Below are positions 1-9,501 of a stretch of 64,000 nucleotides of DNA, piece after piece. The notes beneath the pieces were generated by a model that was not told where the DNA came from, made no database searches, and was given only the letters and a program-made list of their open reading frames with translations. This DNA is from Anoxynatronum buryatiense (GTDB taxonomy: Bacteria; Bacillota; Clostridia; Peptostreptococcales; Tindalliaceae): NCBI RefSeq assembly GCF_900182905.1, contig NZ_FXUF01000002.1, positions 362,559 to 426,558 of the forward strand, given 5' to 3'. Within the stretch, counting starts at the first letter, position 1, and each line of letters opens with the position of its first letter. Both the position numbers and the translations under genes were made by a program.

Positions 1-127
1 TGTGATTTATGTGAATGAGACCGGCCAGCGATTCCAGGCAGATGAAACGCTTTGGGTGACACCCAGCAGTGAACTCGTACAGGCACTGCACCAGATTTTT
101 GGCAACGATTCCATCAAACTTCGCTAA
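1..127 (+). CDS. dnaE: DNA polymerase III alpha subunit, C-terminal tail (partial)
   Basis: An open frame enters from the left edge (codons from base 2) and ends at the TAA at 125-127, giving about 41 residues. The visible end contains VIYVNETGQRF and finishes near NDSIKLR. The short beta-rich tail and its place directly upstream of pfkA-pyk match the dnaE-pfkA-pyk order common in Firmicutes. The tail alone is too short for a firm family call, so the name rests mainly on context. Confidence 0.5.
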   Translation, partial: VIYVNETGQRFQADETLWVTPSSELVQALHQIFGNDSIKLR

Positions 128-170
128 AATCTGCTGTTTTTAATCGAACCACAAAACTTTTGATGAATGA

Positions 171-199
171 GTGTGAAAACGTACAAAGTGTGATATAAT
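171..199 (+). promoter_or_regulatory. Probable sigma-A promoter of pfkA-pyk
   Basis: A perfect TATAAT at 194-199 is preceded by TG one base away (TGATATAAT), forming an extended -10. The -35 region 17 bases upstream (GTGTGA, 171-176) is poor, as is usual for extended -10 promoters. It lies in the gap after dnaE and gives a leader of roughly 90 bases before pfkA. Confidence 0.6.
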
Positions 200-293
200 A
201 AGTCGTGCTAAGCCTGGTCAAAATTGTTACATGCGGGACACAAAAAGACCAAGCAAAAAAGAATATGCATCGATAGAAATGGAGGAACCTTCC

Positions 294-1253
294 ATGAAGA
301 CAATTGGAGTTTTAACCAGCGGCGGTGATGCACCGGGAATGAATGCTGCCATTCGGGCAGTGGTGCGCAGCGCCATCTACCATGAATGTAAAGTATACGG
401 CATTCTTCGCGGGTATGAAGGACTTGTGAATGCAAAACTTAAAGAAATGAACCTCTCGTCGGTTGCCGATATCATTCATCGCGGCGGCACCATTTTGCAA
501 ACAGCCCGTTGTGAAGATTTTAAAACAGAAGCTGGCCGCAAAAAAGCCTTAAACGTACTGGAAGTATTCAATATTGACGGTGTGATTGTTATTGGCGGCG
601 ATGGCTCCATGACAGGAGCGGTGAAACTCAATGAAATGGGTATTCCCGCCATTGGCATTCCAGGAACTATTGACAATGACCTGGCATATACTGACTACAC
701 CATAGGTTTTGACACAGCCATTAACACAGTGGTGGAGGCCATCAGTAAAATTCGTGACACTTCAAGTTCTCATGGTCGTGTGAACATTGTGGAAGTGATG
801 GGAAGACACTGCGGTGACATTGCCCTTTATTGCGGTTTGGCTGGTGGCGCTGAAAGCATTGTCATTCCGGAAATTCCCCATAACATTGATGAAATCTGTC
901 GCAAGATCATTCGCGGCAAAAACCGGGGCAAGCTACACAGCCTGATCTTGCTGGCTGAAGGAGCAGGCAATGCAATGGAGTTGGCTAAGATAATTGAAGA
1001 AAAAACCAGCATGGAAACCCGGGCAACAATTCTTGGGCATATTCAAAGAGGTGGAAGCCCTACAGCGACTGACAGGATTCTGGCCAGCAAACTGGGAGCC
1101 CGTGCTGTTGAACTGCTACTTGGAGGAAAATCAAACCGGGCAGTGGGAATAAAGTGTAATGCCATTGTGGATGTGGATATGAAAGAAGCCCTGACCATTG
1201 AAAAAACACTGGATATGGACACCTATAACCTGGCTAGCATTTTGTCAATTTAG
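294..1253 (+). CDS. pfkA: ATP-dependent 6-phosphofructokinase
   Basis: Phosphorylates fructose 6-phosphate to fructose 1,6-bisphosphate, the committed step of glycolysis, in the cytoplasm. The protein has 319 residues, the usual length of bacterial PfkA. It opens with the nucleotide loop [14 protein letters not shown], has GGDGS around residue 102 (Gly in the ATP-type position) and the catalytic PGTIDND around 123-129, and later MGRHCGD and GHIQRGG. I chose the ATG at 294 because GGAGGAA lies just upstream and the protein then starts at [11 protein letters not shown]. Longer in-frame starts add an unconserved tail. It is followed after 32 bases by pyk, so the two are probably one transcript. 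A second, PPi-type phosphofructokinase is encoded at 60418-61629. Confidence 0.96.
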   Translation: MKTIGVLTSGGDAPGMNAAIRAVVRSAIYHECKVYGILRGYEGLVNAKLKEMNLSSVADIIHRGGTILQTARCEDFKTEAGRKKALNVLEVFNIDGVIVIGGDGSMTGAVKLNEMGIPAIGIPGTIDNDLAYTDYTIGFDTAINTVVEAISKIRDTSSSHGRVNIVEVMGRHCGDIALYCGLAGGAESIVIPEIPHNIDEICRKIIRGKNRGKLHSLILLAEGAGNAMELAKIIEEKTSMETRATILGHIQRGGSPTATDRILASKLGARAVELLLGGKSNRAVGIKCNAIVDVDMKEALTIEKTLDMDTYNLASILSI

Positions 1254-1285
1254 CCAAGTAACGGTGTCAAAAGAGGAGTGAAAAA

Positions 1286-3043
1286 ATGAAAAGAACAAAA
1301 ATCGTATGTACTCTGGGACCCGCCAGCGAATCAAAAGAAGTATTTAAAGAGCTGGTGACTCACGGTTTGAACGTGGCACGACTGAATTTTTCACATGGAT
1401 CTCATGAAGAACATAAGAAGCGCATTGACGTCATTAAAGAAGTGCGCCGGGAAATGAAGATTCCGGTGGCTATTCTGTTGGATACCAAGGGCCCGGAGAT
1501 CAGAACCGGCAAGTTTGAGTTGCCTGAAGTGATGCTGGAAGAAGGTCAAACCTTCACCATTACCACCCGCGATGTTCTGGGAACTCAAGAGATCTGCAAT
1601 GTCAGCTACGAAGGACTGCCGGGAGATGTAAGTGCTGGATCTCAGATTCTCATCGATGACGGACTGGTAGGCCTGGAAGTGCTGGAAGTTAAAGATGAAA
1701 CTGACATCGTCTGTCGAGTTCTCAATGGTGGAATCGTAAAAAATCATAAAGGGGTTAATGTACCCAACGTGAGCATTAACCTGCCGGCCATCACACCAAA
1801 AGACCGGGCTGATATTGAGTTTGGCATTGAGAACGGCATCGACTTTATTGCCGCCTCATTTGTGCGAAAATCTGCAGATGTACTGGCTATTCGTGAAATT
1901 CTTGAGCAAAACAATGCCGGCTACATTCAAATCATATCAAAAATCGAGAATCAGGAAGGCATGGATAACCTGGACGAAATCATCGAAGCCTCTGACGGGA
2001 TCATGGTGGCCCGGGGGGATCTGGGGGTTGAAATTCCCACAGAAGAAGTTCCGCTGGCGCAAAAGAGTATGATTCGCAAGTGCAACAAGGTGGGAAAACC
2101 TGTTATCACCGCCACACAGATGCTGGATTCCATGATTCGCAACCCCCGCCCCACCCGGGCAGAAGTCACAGACGTTGCCAATGCCATTTTTGATGGTACT
2201 GATGCCATCATGCTTTCTGGCGAAACTGCAGCTGGTAAATATCCGGTGGATGCAGTTAAAACCATGTCTGTTATTGCTCGGCGCACAGAATCAGCCATCG
2301 ACTACCGTGAACTGCTCCGCAGCAAAGATCTCAACAAGGAAACCAGTATCACCGATGCCATTAGCAACGCCACTTGCAATATCGCCATGGATCTGGGGGC
2401 TTCGGCCATCGTCACGGCCACTTCTTCAGGCTATACCGCCCGCATGGTTTCCAAATTCCGGCCAGCACAGATCATTGTGGCTGCCACCACTGACAAGCGG
2501 GTAACCCGGCAGTTAAGCCTTTCCTGGGGTGTCTACTCAGTACTGACCAGCCATTTGGAATCCACTGATGATATCATTGATACTTCCATTGCCAAAGCCC
2601 TTGAATGCGAACTGATTCAGCGGGGTGACCTGGTGGTGATCACAGCTGGTGTTCCTGTAGGAGTTTCCGGTACAACCAACCTTATCAAAGCCCATATTGT
2701 CGGTGAAGTATTGGTGGCAGGGATGGGTATCGGTAAAAGAGCGGCCACAGGAAGAGTGCGTTTCGTCACCAGTGATCCAGAAACCTGGAAAGGTTTTGAA
2801 GACGGTGACATTTTGGTGGCTGCCATGACCGACGCAGACCTGGTACCTCTCATGAACAGGGCTGGTGCGATTGTAACCGAAGCAGGCGGTCTGACCAGCC
2901 ATGCTGCCGTGGTAGGGCTGAATCTTGAGAAACCGACTGTTGTGGGTGTCACCGATGCCCTGACAACCCTCAAACCAGGCGATCTGGTAACAGTGGACTC
3001 TGGCAGTGGGCAAATTTACAGTGGCCGTACCCAGGTACTATAG
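1286..3043 (+). CDS. pyk: Pyruvate kinase with C-terminal PEP-utilizer domain
   Basis: Converts phosphoenolpyruvate and ADP to pyruvate and ATP. At 585 residues it is the long form known from Bacillus and relatives. The core barrel starts with TKIVCTLGPAS and carries the motifs RLNFSHG, DTKGPEIR, ISKIENQEG and MVARGDLGVEIP, followed by the alpha/beta C domain. Residues about 475-585 form an extra PEP-utilizing mobile-domain-like segment with GGLTSHAAVVG (His near 538), as in the Bacillus enzyme. An RBS GAGGAGTG precedes the ATG. It is cotranscribed with pfkA and followed by a hairpin terminator. Confidence 0.96.
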   Translation: MKRTKIVCTLGPASESKEVFKELVTHGLNVARLNFSHGSHEEHKKRIDVIKEVRREMKIPVAILLDTKGPEIRTGKFELPEVMLEEGQTFTITTRDVLGTQEICNVSYEGLPGDVSAGSQILIDDGLVGLEVLEVKDETDIVCRVLNGGIVKNHKGVNVPNVSINLPAITPKDRADIEFGIENGIDFIAASFVRKSADVLAIREILEQNNAGYIQIISKIENQEGMDNLDEIIEASDGIMVARGDLGVEIPTEEVPLAQKSMIRKCNKVGKPVITATQMLDSMIRNPRPTRAEVTDVANAIFDGTDAIMLSGETAAGKYPVDAVKTMSVIARRTESAIDYRELLRSKDLNKETSITDAISNATCNIAMDLGASAIVTATSSGYTARMVSKFRPAQIIVAATTDKRVTRQLSLSWGVYSVLTSHLESTDDIIDTSIAKALECELIQRGDLVVITAGVPVGVSGTTNLIKAHIVGEVLVAGMGIGKRAATGRVRFVTSDPETWKGFEDGDILVAAMTDADLVPLMNRAGAIVTEAGGLTSHAAVVGLNLEKPTVVGVTDALTTLKPGDLVTVDSGSGQIYSGRTQVL

Positions 3044-3170
3044 CCAGGATGCCCGTGTGTAAATAAAGATTAACCCGGAGTTTACACAAGATTAACCAAA
3101 AAGAGAGACACATCACCTATAATGAAAACAGGTAACATCCTCTCCCTTTTATGATATGCAGTAATATTTG

Positions 3171-3202
3171 GGGGCTGCCACACGGCAGCCCCGCTTTTTT
3201 TT
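3171..3202 (+). terminator. Rho-independent terminator after pyk
   Basis: GGGGCTGCC and GGCAGCCCC form a 9-bp GC-rich stem with a short loop (about 3171-3192), followed directly by GC and eight T residues. It closes the pfkA-pyk transcript. Confidence 0.9.
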
Positions 3203-3278
3203 ACCTAAAAAACAGCCATAACGTTGAAAATATGCTATCATGAAACAGAAGCAGACACAGTCAAACGTTTCAAACCGG

Positions 3279-4607
3279 CTACAGCTCGGGGTTCATATAA
3301 GGTGGAGCATACCACGGTTCAGCAAGTGAAGGTTCCATGATGACATTGGGAAGGCGCCCTTCCACCTGAAACTGAACCGCATCAACCAGGTCCAGCGAAG
3401 TCATGCTTAAGATCAGGCTGTCCAACATCAGTCTTCCACGAAGAGGATTCTCGGTAAAAACATCTTCAAAGGGCTGATTGAAATTAAGGATCAAAACGCC
3501 CTCATGCAAAGTGTAATCCAGCAGATTAACTTCATGTGGAACAGTGGGCTGAAGCTCCATACCATATTCAGGGCGGCCATCCAGCATCAGCTGGCGTACC
3601 AGATCCGGCACAGCAATCAGCTGGTTATCAACCTCGCGCGGCAGCAACAGAGCCCTGCCATTCGGTGTGCGGTAGGCGATCCAGACAAATGGACCCGTAG
3701 CAGGTTCAAAGGGTTGATCAGTCACCAGATCCCGGAAACCTTCAGGCGCAATCCGGTTATCAAAGTAAAACTGAATGCGATTCACTTCCGGGATGGTCCC
3801 CAGAGATTCAACCAGGCTGAAAGCAGCCATTCGAGCCACGTTGGGATACTCATTATAAAAGCCCAACTGGCTTGAGAGGTATAGGCTGGCAGTACCGCCT
3901 GAAAGTTGAATACGGGGCACCGGCGGAATGGGAGAGCGGTTAAAAAGACCAAGAGCCGCAGTGGGGCCGGCTTCCAGTTGAGTCACCGTTTCCCGCAGTG
4001 TGGTATTCGTTTGAGGAACAAAGCGGGTGACCGGAATCAGGTACCTGGACGATTCGTCTGGAAAATACAGACGCAAAGCACTTTCGTTGGAAGCTCGTTC
4101 GTACCTGGCCGGCTCATAATGAACCAGTGAGACAAAGGCAAATGAAATTTCCTGTGCATCAGCCATCAATTGCCCTTGACGGTTGCGGGGAGTTACTGAA
4201 AGTTGATAGCGTCCGTCAGGCAGATCAAGTGCTTCTTGAGCCAATATAACAGAGCTGTGGAACATCACCCTGCCATCTTCAAGGGTTTCATACCTGGCGC
4301 TGGCCGCCAGCAAGTCTGTCACCGGATGATGCGAGGCTTCGTCACCAGAGAATAACTGCAACTCGAATGGTTGCTGTTCATGGGGGAGTTCCTCATCATC
4401 AAGACCAGAGACATTCATTTCAACTACGATTTCATATTGCTGGCTATTCACCGGGTTGAGCAAGACATCAAAATCAAGTGATTGCTGAACAGCCTGGTCT
4501 GAAGAAATCTCCAAATTCAGGTCAATGGTGTCGGTATACAGGGGAATGCCGGCTCCAACAAAACTGAGAGCCAGTAACAGCAGAATGATTTTTATGAGAT
4601 AACGCAT
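3279..4607 (-). CDS. GerM-like lipoprotein/exported protein with two GerMN domains
   Basis: A 442-residue protein that begins MRYLIKIILLLLALSFVGAG, a clear signal-anchor or signal peptide, with no lipobox cysteine near the cut. After a beta-rich N-terminal part come two GerMN-type modules: one around residues 180-300 (ESALRLYFPDESSRYLIPVTR, then a conserved run ending NRIQFYFDN) and one in the last 110 residues (GRALLLPREV to DAVQFQVEG). Tandem GerMN domains are typical of spore-formation and germination protein GerM, so it probably acts outside the membrane during sporulation. The start at 4607 is chosen because the signal sequence follows at once. The frame stays open upstream to 4691 but that part is unlikely. 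It diverges from rlmD. Confidence 0.75.
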   Translation of the reverse strand: MRYLIKIILLLLALSFVGAGIPLYTDTIDLNLEISSDQAVQQSLDFDVLLNPVNSQQYEIVVEMNVSGLDDEELPHEQQPFELQLFSGDEASHHPVTDLLAASARYETLEDGRVMFHSSVILAQEALDLPDGRYQLSVTPRNRQGQLMADAQEISFAFVSLVHYEPARYERASNESALRLYFPDESSRYLIPVTRFVPQTNTTLRETVTQLEAGPTAALGLFNRSPIPPVPRIQLSGGTASLYLSSQLGFYNEYPNVARMAAFSLVESLGTIPEVNRIQFYFDNRIAPEGFRDLVTDQPFEPATGPFVWIAYRTPNGRALLLPREVDNQLIAVPDLVRQLMLDGRPEYGMELQPTVPHEVNLLDYTLHEGVLILNFNQPFEDVFTENPLRGRLMLDSLILSMTSLDLVDAVQFQVEGRLPNVIMEPSLAEPWYAPPYMNPEL

Positions 4608-4709
4608 GGAAGCCACTCGCTTTCTGTCGCTATGATTAATATTGGTACCCACTACTACATGATAACACGAATAGACCGTAAAGGGTACCATCTAAAGGAG
4701 CGGATTACT

Positions 4710-6062
4710 TTGAAACTCAATGAAAAATTCACCGTGACCATCGAAGACCTGACCCATGAAGGAGAAGGAGTGGCAAAAGTTGACGGATTTCCCCTGTTTA
4801 TTCCTAATGCGCTGCCGGGAGATGAAATGGTGGTCATGGTGACCAGGGTACGTAAAAACTTTGGACTGGCAAGCAAACAACAGTTAATAAACCCATCGCC
4901 CAACCGGGTAAATCCACTATGTGAATTATTTAATCAATGCGGCGGTTGCCAAACCATGTCCCTGAACTATCCCACACAATTGATATTCAAAGAGAAGCGA
5001 GTGAGTGATTCACTGAAAAGAATTGGCAAAATAGACACAGTGGTAAAGCCGGTACTGGGCATGAAAGAGCCTTGGCATTACCGCAACAAAGCCCAGTTTC
5101 CCATCGGTCTGTCCCACCATAAACTGTCCATCGGCTTTTACCGTCAGGGCAGTCACGATATTATCGATACCCGAAAGTGCCACATTCAGCATTCCATCAT
5201 GGAAAACGTCGTCAAAATCCTGCGTGACTTTCTTGAAAAAGAGCACATCTCTATATATAACGAAACCACAAACACCGGACTTGTGCGCCACCTGGTGACA
5301 AAAGTGGGATTTGCCACTGGTGAGGTGATGGTGATTCTGGTGATCAACGGAAAACACCTGCCAAAATCTCATCTTTTAGTGGAAGCATTGCAACAGGTGA
5401 ACGGCTTGGTGAGTGTGGTATTGAACGAAAATACGAAGCGAACCAATGTGATTATGGGGAAAGAAAATCAGGTGATCTTCGGCAAGGTTTATTTGACTGA
5501 TCGGCTTCACCACCTTGATTTTCAGATATCACCCCACGCCTTCTTTCAGGTGAACCCTGCTCAAACAGAGGTACTTTACGATAAAGTGCTGGAAATGGCT
5601 TCTCTCACCGGAAGCGAAACTGTCATGGACCTGTACTGCGGTATCGGCACCATCAGCCTGTTTCTGGCACAAAAAGCCCGGAAAGTGATCGGCATTGAAT
5701 CTGTCGAACCTGCTGTTGAAGACGCCCGGGCAAATGCTCACCTAAACCATATTTCCAACGTCGAGTTCATGGCTGGCCCTGCAGAAAATTGGATGCCTCA
5801 ACTGGCCCAATCAGGAATTCAACCAGAAGTCATTGTGGTGGACCCACCCCGTAAAGGTTGTGATGAGGTGGTACTGCTTGCCATGATACAAATGAATCCA
5901 GATCGTATTGTTTACGTTTCCTGCAACCCGGCGACCTTGGCCAGAGACCTACGCATTTTAGAAGATGGAGGGTACCAAACATTGGAAGTGCAGCCAGTTG
6001 ATCTTTTTCCACATACTAGCCATGTTGAGACGGTAGTATTGATGTCAAGAGCGGAGAAATAG
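4710..6062 (+). CDS. rlmD: 23S rRNA (uracil-5-)-methyltransferase, RlmD/RumA family
   Basis: SAM-dependent RNA m5U methyltransferase, 450 residues. An N-terminal TRAM domain (about 4-60) is followed by iron-sulfur ligands at C71, C77, C80 and C157 (CxxxxxCGGC, then CHIQ). A Rossmann methyltransferase domain follows with MDLYCGIGT, VDPPRKGCDE and SCNPATLARDL, whose cysteine (about 405) is the catalytic nucleophile of the family. The start is TTG at 4710: AAAGGAG sits nine bases upstream, and the protein then begins LKLNEKFTVTI. In-frame ATGs upstream lack a ribosome site. Many Clostridia carry several paralogues, so the exact uridine target is not certain. Confidence 0.88.
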   Translation: MKLNEKFTVTIEDLTHEGEGVAKVDGFPLFIPNALPGDEMVVMVTRVRKNFGLASKQQLINPSPNRVNPLCELFNQCGGCQTMSLNYPTQLIFKEKRVSDSLKRIGKIDTVVKPVLGMKEPWHYRNKAQFPIGLSHHKLSIGFYRQGSHDIIDTRKCHIQHSIMENVVKILRDFLEKEHISIYNETTNTGLVRHLVTKVGFATGEVMVILVINGKHLPKSHLLVEALQQVNGLVSVVLNENTKRTNVIMGKENQVIFGKVYLTDRLHHLDFQISPHAFFQVNPAQTEVLYDKVLEMASLTGSETVMDLYCGIGTISLFLAQKARKVIGIESVEPAVEDARANAHLNHISNVEFMAGPAENWMPQLAQSGIQPEVIVVDPPRKGCDEVVLLAMIQMNPDRIVYVSCNPATLARDLRILEDGGYQTLEVQPVDLFPHTSHVETVVLMSRAEK

Positions 6063-6287
6063 ACTGAGATAAAGGCTTGAAAAATTGAAGATAATTATTA
6101 AAAGTTTGTTGAACTGCCATCATAACAGTTGATTTTTGAGATGAACTCCTGTAAATCCTAAGTCCACTCGTTAGTATTAGAATAGGAGATGGTGTTGACA
6201 GTCGAACATATCAGTTTAATAAGAAGTGACCAGACTGCGGTGAAAGTTACTTGCAACATTGCAAAACAAATGGAAAAGGTGAATGAT

Positions 6288-6722
6288 ATGCATCGGGCAA
6301 CGATAAGAGCGTTTCAGAAAAAAGACTTAAACACTGTCATGGAACTGTGGCTTGACACAAATACGGCGGCGCATGACTTTATCGGTGAAGACTACTGGAG
6401 AGCCAATTATGACACAGTGAAACAAATGATTCCTGATGCGGCGGTGTATGTTTATGAAGACCAATCAGTTAAGGGATTCGTCGGACTCATCGGCAATTAT
6501 CTTGCCGGCATTTTCATTGAAAAAAGCGAACAATCAAAGGGGATTGGAAAGCTGCTATTGGATTACATTAAAATGAATAACGAAGACCTGCTGCTGCAGG
6601 TTTACAAGAAAAACAGCAGGGCTGTTCAGTTTTACCAACGAGAAGGGTTCGTGGTTGACAAAGAGCAGATTGAAGAAAACACCAATGAAATTGAACTTGT
6701 GATGAAGTGGAGAAAAAAATGA
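6288..6722 (+). CDS. GNAT-family N-acetyltransferase (YiaC-like)
   Basis: A 144-residue acetyltransferase. The sequence runs TIRAFQKKDLNTVMELWLDT at the N-terminus, then a substrate segment HDFIGEDYW, the acetyl-CoA loop QSKGIGKLLLDYI (Q/RxxGxG/A type) and the C-terminal NSRAVQFYQREGF. The WLDTNTAAHDFI and YKKNSRAVQFYQ segments resemble the YiaC group of E. coli, reported to act as lysine acetyltransferases; the substrate here is unknown. The ATG at 6288 has GGAAAAGGTGA upstream and gives a family-length protein, while the frame is open from 6189. Its stop overlaps the start of the next gene (ATGA), so the two are translationally coupled. Confidence 0.8.
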   Translation: MHRATIRAFQKKDLNTVMELWLDTNTAAHDFIGEDYWRANYDTVKQMIPDAAVYVYEDQSVKGFVGLIGNYLAGIFIEKSEQSKGIGKLLLDYIKMNNEDLLLQVYKKNSRAVQFYQREGFVVDKEQIEENTNEIELVMKWRKK

Positions 6723-7531
6723 AAAGTGACGATACTAACAGTTTGCGAGCCACCCTCAGAATTGACTGTGATAAATGCAGTGGATTATGCTGCATGGCTT
6801 TGTATTGCACGAAAACAGACGGGTTTCCAGAGAATAAAGAAGCAGGAGTGCCCTGCAAGCAACTGATGCCTGACTTTCGATGCCGCATACATTCGATGTT
6901 GGCAAAAAAGGGTATGAAAGGGTGTCTGGCCTACGATTGCTTTGGGGCAGGGCAAAAGGTGACACAAGGGATATATGCCAACGAAGACTGGAAAAAGAAT
7001 CCTGAAAAGGCAACAGAAATATGTCGGGTCTTTATGATGGTCTTTCAACTTCACCAAATGATATGGTATTTGCTGGAGGCCCTGTCGTTGGTGACAGATG
7101 AGAGTGAGCGGCGAAAATTTCATGATTTGATGGCAGCCGGCAGGCAGTTGACAACCCTTCCGGTTGAAGAGATGCTAAAAGTTGATTTGACAGCATATCA
7201 TGGAAAGGTCAACCAGGTGTTAAAACAAGTGAGCAGCAGAATCGCCTCTGTTTCATCGAAGAAAGCAAACAACAGTGACTATTTCGGGAAAAATTTCAAA
7301 AAATCAAATCTTAACGGTAGAGATTTCAGCATGGCCATAATGGTTGCGGCCAATTTAGAAGGATGCAGCCTCAAGGGCACCAATTTTTTGGGTGCTGACT
7401 TGCGCGATGCCAACATTAAAAACACCGATTTGAGCGAGGCTGTATTTCTAACCCAAATGCAGGTAAATGCCACTCTGGGCAATTCAAACACCAAGCTTCC
7501 CACCACTATTTCCCGGCCGGCTGTCTGGTGA
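6719..7531 (+). CDS. Cys-rich N-terminal domain plus pentapeptide-repeat protein
   Basis: A 270-residue protein of unknown role. Residues about 12-75 hold a cysteine cluster (CDKCSGLCC, CTKTDGF, CKQL, CRIH, CLAYDCFGAG) that looks like a metal or iron-sulfur site of the YkgJ type. A helical middle follows. Residues about 190-250 are pentapeptide repeats with the A(D/N)LXX rhythm (NLNGRDFSMAIM, NLEGCSLKGTNFLGADLRD, ANIKNTDLSEAVF), which fold as a right-handed beta-helix. The ATG overlaps the stop of the acetyltransferase, suggesting joint function. Proteins with both parts occur in other bacteria, but I know of no assigned activity. Confidence 0.7.
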   Translation: MKSDDTNSLRATLRIDCDKCSGLCCMALYCTKTDGFPENKEAGVPCKQLMPDFRCRIHSMLAKKGMKGCLAYDCFGAGQKVTQGIYANEDWKKNPEKATEICRVFMMVFQLHQMIWYLLEALSLVTDESERRKFHDLMAAGRQLTTLPVEEMLKVDLTAYHGKVNQVLKQVSSRIASVSSKKANNSDYFGKNFKKSNLNGRDFSMAIMVAANLEGCSLKGTNFLGADLRDANIKNTDLSEAVFLTQMQVNATLGNSNTKLPTTISRPAVW

Positions 7532-7636
7532 TGATCGAGTTTGATTCATTGTCATAAAGTTTTTCGTAAAAAGAGCATTGACAGTCAAGTGGAAAGCACA
7601 CGATCATGCTATTCTTGTGGCAAGGAGGTGCTTAAA

Positions 7637-8584
7637 ATGCACGCATGGGAACAAATCCAAAAGACGGTCGATTATATTGAAGATGAGTTGAGTGAAGAGA
7701 TTCAGATCGAAACATTGGCACATATGGCAGGACTTTCGCGGTTTTATTTTCAAAGACTTTTCAAGAGGCTGGTTAAAAGACCAGTCAACGAATACATTAA
7801 ACTTCGACGACTGGCCAGAGCATCGGCTGCACTAACGGATACAGACAGGCGAATCGTTGATGTGGCGATGGACTTCGGCTTCTCTTCTCACGAAACTTTT
7901 ACCCGCGCATTTAAGGAGGCTTACGGGATTACGCCGGAGGAATATCGGGCTGTGCCGGTTCGACTTAATCAGATTTACAAGCCAGAGTTGTTGTTGAATT
8001 ATACAATGATTGATGAAGATGTGCCGCTTATCACCAACAGCATCGTTATCGAGATAACGCGTAAAAAAGTGGATACAGCCCAAATCTATGCCGGGCTTTC
8101 TGCTCAAGTTCCCATTTCACAGGCCCCGGTGGGTGAAGCTACCGGTATCGACATACCGGGACAGTTATGGGATGCATTCCATCGCCAAAAGGTTGATATG
8201 CCTCATATTGTGCAGGATAGTGCTGAAATAGGAGTGTCGATGATGGGCGAGACTGAAAACGAAACCTTTACTTATTTTGTGGGGGGAGCTTCGAAATCAA
8301 ACACGGCAGATGACGGTCACATGACAACTTGGCAACTGGCTGCAGGTGAATATGTGGTTTGTTGTTTTGAAGCAGAAAATGTTGAGACGCTCACCACGCA
8401 AGCCCTGGGGAAAGCGATTAGCTATCTGTTTGGAACATGGCTGGCAAAACGGGGGCTGGTAACACATTCTTTTTCAATGGAAAAATATGGCAAACCCATG
8501 CCTGATGGAGCCTATATGGAACTTTGGGTGATGCCCGTGCATCTGAAGGATATGGAGAAGCCGCCATCTGAAGTTGCATCTTGA
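7637..8584 (+). CDS. AraC-family regulator with GyrI-like effector domain
   Basis: A 315-residue transcription factor. Residues 1-105 form the double helix-turn-helix of AraC/XylS proteins (IETLAHMAGLSRFYFQRLFK and VDVAMDFGFSSHETFTRAFK, then YGITPEEYR). Residues about 160-310 match the GyrI/Rob small-molecule-binding fold (QLWDAFHRQK; ending YMELWVMPV). Such proteins usually sense small lipophilic or cationic molecules and act on nearby or stress genes. CAAGGAGGTG seven bases before the ATG at 7637 fixes the start. The longer frame back to 7541 is not supported. Confidence 0.85.
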   Translation: MHAWEQIQKTVDYIEDELSEEIQIETLAHMAGLSRFYFQRLFKRLVKRPVNEYIKLRRLARASAALTDTDRRIVDVAMDFGFSSHETFTRAFKEAYGITPEEYRAVPVRLNQIYKPELLLNYTMIDEDVPLITNSIVIEITRKKVDTAQIYAGLSAQVPISQAPVGEATGIDIPGQLWDAFHRQKVDMPHIVQDSAEIGVSMMGETENETFTYFVGGASKSNTADDGHMTTWQLAAGEYVVCCFEAENVETLTTQALGKAISYLFGTWLAKRGLVTHSFSMEKYGKPMPDGAYMELWVMPVHLKDMEKPPSEVAS

Positions 8585-8658
8585 ATAAACAGGAACAAGA
8601 GATGCTGATCAAGAGATGCTTTTGAAAGAAGGAGGTTTACCCAAGACGTAGCCAGGAG

Positions 8659-9501
8659 GTGACAGGGATAGGTAAAACTGTGAAGCACCAACAGGACATC
8701 GGAACGATTATCGCAAAGAGGTATGATAATGGGGCGGATTTCTGGACCACTCCCGATAAGCGGTTAGGTAAAGGTGGCCCTTACTCGACGCTTTCCAGCG
8801 TGTTATTGCTTCTGGAACTGGGGCTTGACCCCTCAGATCCGTTACTGGTGGGTGCAGCTGATCTGATAATCAGTTGTCTGCGAGAAGACGGACGATTTAA
8901 GCTTTCTCCCAATGGCGCCATTTATCCTTGCCACACCATCAACGCCGTCAATGTGCTTTGTCATTTGGGTTACGCAGCAGACCATCGCTTTCAAAAAACT
9001 TTTCGGCATCTATTGGAAACGCAGTACAGTGACGGTGGGTGGCGATGTAATAAGTTTAGTTTTGGAAGAGGCCCCGAAACTGATTATTCGAATCCAGGGC
9101 CGACATTAACTGCTTTAGACGCATTTCGCTTCACAAAGCATCTGAACCGGGAACCTGGTCTCAACAAAGCTGTTGATTTTCTCTTGGAGCATTGGGAGAT
9201 TCGAAGACCCATTGGGCCCTGCCAGTATGGGATGGGGACGCTGTTTATGCAGGTGGAGTATCCTTTTGCGACTTACAACCTCTTTTATTATATATATGTC
9301 TTGTCCTTTTACCACCATGCCCGGAAAGACCGAAGGTTTCTTGAGGCGCTGAATGTGCTTGAATCTAAAATGCAGGATAATCAAATCGTTGTTCAGCGGG
9401 TCAACCGAAAAATCGCCAGCCTGTCATGTTGCCAGAAAGGAAAGGTCAGTGAACTTGGAACAATACGCTATCATGAGTTGAAAAGAAATCTGATTGATTA
9501 G
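8659..9501 (+). CDS. Terpenoid-cyclase/prenyltransferase-fold protein (squalene-cyclase-like repeats)
   Basis: A 280-residue soluble protein with alpha/alpha-barrel repeats of the prenyltransferase/squalene oxidase type. Visible units are LREDGRFKLSPNGAIYPCHT, LETQYSDGGWRCNKFSFGRG and NPGPTLTALDAF, similar to QW-type repeats. It is far too short for a true squalene cyclase and lacks a visible DXDD acid motif, so catalysis is doubtful; a ligand-binding or degenerate role is possible. The start is uncertain. GTG at 8659 is the first in-frame start after a stop and lies inside AGGAGGTG; GTG at 8680 is an alternative. It follows the AraC gene by 74 bases, in the same direction. Confidence 0.6.
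   Translation: MTGIGKTVKHQQDIGTIIAKRYDNGADFWTTPDKRLGKGGPYSTLSSVLLLLELGLDPSDPLLVGAADLIISCLREDGRFKLSPNGAIYPCHTINAVNVLCHLGYAADHRFQKTFRHLLETQYSDGGWRCNKFSFGRGPETDYSNPGPTLTALDAFRFTKHLNREPGLNKAVDFLLEHWEIRRPIGPCQYGMGTLFMQVEYPFATYNLFYYIYVLSFYHHARKDRRFLEALNVLESKMQDNQIVVQRVNRKIASLSCCQKGKVSELGTIRYHELKRNLID

Noticed and set aside
6180..6215. Possible fluoride riboswitch start (GGAGATGGTGTT)
   Set aside because: Only the first bases resemble the motif; the downstream conserved segment and the neighbouring transporter gene are missing.
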